Made by a program: the position numbers and the translations under genes. DNA of 64,000 nucleotides from a virus: positions 41,267-105,266 of the IMG/VR virus record IMGVR_UViG_3300032954_000001, one strand, 5' to 3'. Within the stretch, counting starts at the first letter, position 1. Each line of letters opens with the position of its first letter. The notes beneath the pieces were generated by a model. The model was not told the DNA's origin and did not search any database. It was given only the letters and a program-made list of their open reading frames with translations. This document shows, one piece after another, positions 62,801 to 64,000 of this stretch.

Positions 62801-64000
62801 CCGGTAGGATGAACTGCTCTCGATCTTTTTGCCCTCAATGAGTGCTTGTAGGTGGATGGGATAAGGTTTGCCGGGTCTCCAGTCCTTGTCCTGCGTCAAG
62901 TACGCCCCGCCCCACGTCACAGCTTCGTACAACCATGAACGCTGTGCTCCCACGCCCTTCTGTGCCATTTCAAGCATCTGAGGCACGGTAAGCTGCCCGG
63001 AGGCAACCTTCTTGCCCTCCACGACCGCAAGGTAAATTCCTTTGGCTATTTCGATGTCCTCAGTAAAGCTAATCGCCATACTGGTGCCGCCGCCCAACCC
63101 AGTACCTTCCGCCATCTGAAGTTGATAGCGAGTCTTCAGACCGCCCGACTGAACCGCAGATAGAGCGGTGGTCACATGGTAGAGAGTCTGTGGCAGGGGC
63201 TTGAATTGGCCCGGCATATAGAGCCCACGTTCCTTAGCGACCGTAGGATCAAGCCGTCCCTCGGAGATCGCCGCCAAAGCCGACTGCTCCCAATCCTGAC
63301 GCCGCTTGTGACGTTCACGATTCTGTTCATCGGTCTCTTGCTCGAATATTTCTTGTCCCTTTTCGTCCTTGACGATCTTGGGATACGGGGCATACTCTTC
63401 CCGATTTTGTTCCCACGGCTCACCTGCCGCCGTAATCATCGTACCGGGTTGAACCTCATTTGGCTCTTCGTCATCCAGCTTGATAAGCTTCAACTGTGCT
63501 CCGTCACGCAGAGTGACTTCGTATTCATCGGGATTCTCAAAGTTCGCCACGAACGTCTGCCAAGGATCGACATCATTCTCGCTCTGAACTTCAGCGGTGA
63601 TGGTCACCAGACGACCCTTCTTACCGCCCCCGCTCTGCCCCGACCAAAGCGAGGAGCCGCCCCAGTAAGCATCCGCCGCATCCGGGTTGGTCGTCCAGAA
63701 TACTCCGGCACCATCCAGTTGGGGCTTTTGACCTTTTGGAACCTCAAGGGCTCGGTAGACGATCAGTGGAAATTCAAGGGTGTTAACCTGACCGACCGCC
63801 TCGTCATACTTCCACTCCAGTTCCATGCGTTCGTCTTTGCTGCGAGGCAGCGGAAGCCCGTACTTCTGCTTGTAGAACTCTTTCAATGGTGGGGCATTGA
63901 ATCTAATGCTGCCAGTCTTGGATGCGGTCGCAGGTTGGGCTTCGGCTTGAGGCTGTTGTTTGATAATCCCATTCTCGTCCCAAGGCAACTCCTGTTTCTG
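53828..64000 (-). CDS. giant polyvalent protein: multiple ART, GNAT, NUDIX, papain-like and ParB-like domains (5' end outside window)
   Basis: At least 3,386 residues and open at the window edge. Counting from the TTG at 63988: ADP-ribosyltransferase-like domains at about 73-170, 262-390, 860-1030 (YYHGT), 1270-1430 (VYHGT), 1648-1732 (VYRIV...GFVSCT...QKE, the R-S-QxE order), 2895-3025 (VYHGT) and 3062-3250 (MYHGT); GNAT folds near 1755-1880, 1900-2010, 2450-2560 and 2705-2835; NUDIX at 2018-2170 with its box at 2069-2091; a papain-like unit with Cys2209, His2239 and Asp2250; ParB-like units with DGNHRT (2403), EGSHRY (2669) and DGHHRW (3338). Such polyvalent proteins are thought to enter the host with phage DNA and modify or counter host factors. 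Confidence 0.85.
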   Translation of the reverse strand, partial: QKQELPWDENGIIKQQPQAEAQPATASKTGSIRFNAPPLKEFYKQKYGLPLPRSKDERMELEWKYDEAVGQVNTLEFPLIVYRALEVPKGQKPQLDGAGVFWTTNPDAADAYWGGSSLWSGQSGGGKKGRLVTITAEVQSENDVDPWQTFVANFENPDEYEVTLRDGAQLKLIKLDDEEPNEVQPGTMITAAGEPWEQNREEYAPYPKIVKDEKGQEIFEQETDEQNRERHKRRQDWEQSALAAISEGRLDPTVAKERGLYMPGQFKPLPQTLYHVTTALSAVQSGGLKTRYQLQMAEGTGLGGGTSMAISFTEDIEIAKGIYLAVVEGKKVASGQLTVPQMLEMAQKGVGAQRSWLYEAVTWGGAYLTQDKDWRPGKPYPIHLQALIEGKKIESSSSYRGKTQEEMPNAEPVGDGWTDAEGNRRWSYWKVPMSEAELRERSFDFYKTWCAARENAGGPLNPLFFSSNVEALGQVPDDQIAILSFTPRPGALGTRESALGEWRTYSGLAVQLQGTVDPYAKTGSLLKKAMYIEVPSDFREGFFREVPETQERFYAYKGRPILLAGETVYFTFDAMPVAECVCSKVEEPNNDPKDQYGGYYKIYWTPKAFKKYAAAAAVTGDNATWKGKPFVMGAASVLDGVIEEVHDFAECDGKDWHHSYIFSERILDSQWAGGQFEEGQYAIFWIDDKGQVRNMFGLPEGLAPLIKQQIKIIHRKGPSKNRKVDWKPGYGFAPRGSVTSYASLLAEHDTILHHPSRFRTNEPAVAESVVEMQQPRLLTLLNHCQQYLKTSKRKDVNMLQERLTSAAENLTKAEEWYADYKNEFGGEQHTIQSVLRFQENALMEMHTFINYISPSPREKQSADRQIYYHGTDIKNLRPILSEGLVPEGKSKEWADDPSAGMTSPSRQAYGGIYLTRNLMTALGAPRHNRSAGDYRMVMVVVEGQPNSLFLDEDSIVSWLDAPFEHGNDSEFLIGEHFMMTLPNAPDSMKQAYADSQQRYVDRVVATIKRRLEESQLTMDANLEKRVRELLPGVFTASITRRTSHAFKSDQKRIEKDGYDARNYDYTRTYRRVMGDDVEVPPKDTVIPTTEQGEAVFRNAAEQLTRTLRSMLRIQQKGGWSFQNARSMQPIGYSGSNKITCVMEIREGRDLMFYYNDPEAFREEKGSMMPIVVHYGTVPEDFKKQWDERMGYKIMWLKPGEQQPANTYVKPEEKEEPVEPTEVEQVQPEQQPQTASFKLSHKEATAQKMIPSVVFDKMAKMNRISQQDAIDRKLFGPVYHGTTEDRREAIGDQGFVVYEGEEGSGDIQHGYQNQAYHEGIPAPVHHLGYGVYFTTVKSIAKTFAGGTTRGMKMYYLDVPRLETINFGAPKTMMKWWISQGYDPELAKKDRVAATKKLTENLKSKYDAVWFKGKGLHKLLDGDQIVVFDPSRVYEVDPSMTKPGDIGSKVQRKADGMKGVIRQIRNLAPDVGQQYYGGATRLLEVKWQKGGTDYNVYDRDVVFLDAKGKPVAGQEETTQASAAPAKEYDPNDPKVVEALAKILFGSPSIDWLSGGEATSWEQLPERTQKAYLRSAKWRLQNRPDEAKAYLEQTKTSAVKDDVDRLKKDYSTGVMFVDTNEALRKRKDDDLDTNDRQTVLDLDEAIESNPLPEATTVYRIVPDNAVMANEGSRFIDRGFVSCTLDGDPAWLDQLAKHIGLKKYDVLIINVPKGTGHLDIGGYQKEIVLGRGYQFKVDKFELDKVNDRAFRTCSIVGRVKTAALADGVEVIAEEIPKGVEAYAKLGGQRVGVVFLQLMEDAPGNPRAPKNSLMVDAASVAQHLQGQGIGLRIYQAGIAKAAELGYERLYEGIDHSPQAASVWEKLKKRYQTDFDDDWGLYYIVLGSTPKTGSEVPKGDVSKLTFETEENDNEYGGWTIRAWAPDRMPRPFAQYEGPVGFIDIGTEGAVIAGPYVYDINVEDAYRGTGLGQKLYDMAIVEAKKRGYKEFNSSIDQTPEAKAAWKRISQRYPVTKKRDKRDKLPYFSIKLAEGFNDEGFWAGEGNAASGVLPICTTTKRICFAWRSPDVHIGDCWGTIGGAVKEGMGLAQSAKAELKEETGYGGGVTMIPAYVFSSGSFSYHNFIGLVGTEFSFHPQSEHHWETTGLEWFTLDEINKMMEEDSGSFHPGLIALFKNSKDIIEKHAGGQKKQASLSDIREIVLDARESVIGSRRAQNGDCEPVSDAVYDALENAGYSPSIAYGYSNGIPHSWVIIDNTYIDATSDQFEDYEPYGSTPAPLDDIVREIRIGNINDADYKQNYNLSGQRTYSKRASSPEGDDKMPTTLDYVGERPLVIDEWARKPWEQRKQDIANAPLDEFDPSIVKTDQSVLVTADYDYFLQNPELINEPKANASEEHLAHPLFIDTDEGLFVFDGNHRTAAAKELGQMIKAYLIDLRGWEDGEKTGAGPVDVDYGSGMYKNFKLELEYGYHEYGDPTDPDLEIDENNWNLVTVRAFDTTQKGLTAQGKYAGSVDFVLRNNKLQSANTEVEPEYRRQGLATAMYMYAEEVVGHYVVPHSDRSPAGFGLWQQKNRPFGKGSSETTGSSEDDLEAQFNVKYPEAGQVVDGRTVLDQVDNMSSIAATFPNYLILDGIREVPFDEFDMPPDVTPRTKQLAEEIKQSGELMPLIVGVDPGGPFIVEGSHRYDALKILGAKSIPAVVVLDLDEFNKTASKTAAGVREIVVSTDFGTAEGYVASTTAEQLQNWLDRFNYTNEELVADIRQYDYFAVLNNINVYDSARGQGHGNDLLYKFLDEAESRGAKLCLLVADTAEEQAKGFNLIQWYENNDFEDIDMVAGGHLMMKVWGHPTEHTAAKKQRWSDEGLLNKSDALKYKRWWESRGHSVLLDKVHGGLYRVQLKLDPTHGKVAKQYGPVYHGTYKWSDNIHNDPKYRVGKFFCTDPLVAQAYGSFVYECYLTINKPFVVDAKNNGYYSIPTPKAMKGWFNGDEVDTDSIVSFAHERGYDGVIIKNVIELHHETLGNDDYIVFKPNQVKVKGIVEPEISPYTANKYHKQELQRRLQRDYKEGSVKTAKTMTMYHGTPHVFNEFAPTTGKRTLWGLAEVTVGSNAYFFTPDYQTAVNWAENRAGNPGNKRDKYVLTCQITMNNPVDFTNPNWIDEDVDVQPLPMGTTPPEHATRTLLEALRAYTEGQLNEQDWKEMGINIDMLEVTDPGMEWKLIDSKPVMDALRFLKYDGAILDEGNSPEFGGKSYCVFSPQQIKILKRTKVAGKAPEVTWVPDPDINDDRDFHYDPNVTLVPIEKIEGGEQMSRQGQTHYAEKVNRFARRMKQGGSKFKAIAVWPEKDGKYQIRDGHHRWLAALKAGVKTIGVHIFIKYEKWEPEWDEDTKTSAEFLSSEKSS

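Noticed and set aside
1-64000. CRISPR array, insertion sequence, integrase or attachment site
   Set aside because: No regularly spaced repeats, inverted-repeat-bounded transposase gene or recombinase catalytic motif was seen.

Overview
The window looks like part of the genome of a large, probably virulent tailed phage (Caudoviricetes). Evidence is the dense packing of small genes with ATGA/TAATG stop-start overlaps, a cluster of tRNA genes, a T4-like rIIA/rIIB pair, a run of long beta-rich appendage (tail-fibre-like) proteins, and a >3,386-residue polyvalent protein of the kind phages and conjugative elements carry. No integrase, capsid, portal or terminase gene is seen here. The host cannot be read from the sequence; one secreted protein (2751-3203) resembles Gly/His/Tyr/Trp-rich exported proteins of soil bacteria, which is only a weak hint.

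Layout. 1-2000: tRNA genes (Arg-CCT, Gln-CTG, an 84-nt tRNA-like element without a clear D-arm, two Lys-TTT) mixed with tiny Cys-rich and membrane proteins. 2000-12200: many small unknown genes plus methionine aminopeptidase and a DraG-type ADP-ribosylglycohydrolase followed by a 509-aa unknown. 12300-18100: rIIA-like, rIIB-like, a Ku homologue and a 360-nt untranslated, strongly base-paired stretch that is a candidate structured RNA. 18100-37700: some 50 mostly small genes, including a Pth2-like protein, an L7/L12-CTD-like protein, a macrodomain-like protein, an ATP-grasp protein, an ATP-dependent DNA ligase, a DUF262 protein, a HicA-like protein, an HNH/RNA-ligase fusion, a SET-domain protein and a HAD-like protein. 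37800-39100: ParB-like plus helix-hairpin-helix protein. 39100-40850: inverted DNA methyltransferase + GNAT module. 40900-49540: five structural proteins. 49560-53460: HD hydrolase, a protein whose N-terminus mimics the RNA polymerase alpha C-terminal domain, a Clp-type AAA+ unfoldase and a membrane protein. 53830 to the right edge, minus strand: the giant polyvalent protein.

How the genes fit together. Several themes recur: (i) DNA end protection and joining (Ku plus DNA ligase, both behind the same promoter type); (ii) ADP-ribose chemistry (six or more ADP-ribosyltransferase-like domains in the giant protein, a DraG-type hydrolase and a macrodomain-like protein); (iii) translation and RNA maintenance (tRNAs, MetAP, Pth2-like, L12-like, RNA ligase); (iv) host protein modification or takeover (SET, GNATs, alpha-CTD mimic, Clp-like unfoldase with a possible ClpP-docking loop).

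Regulation. A recurring extended -10 element, consensus TGGTAGAAT, with an upstream YTAMCY box 18-19 bp away, lies so close to the ATG of several genes (rIIA-like, 22836, DNA ligase, 3268, 49563, and on the minus strand the methyltransferase) that their mRNAs should be leaderless. Intrinsic terminators follow 3203, 16309, 39079 and 52961. Most functions given below come from motif reading by eye; no database search was possible.
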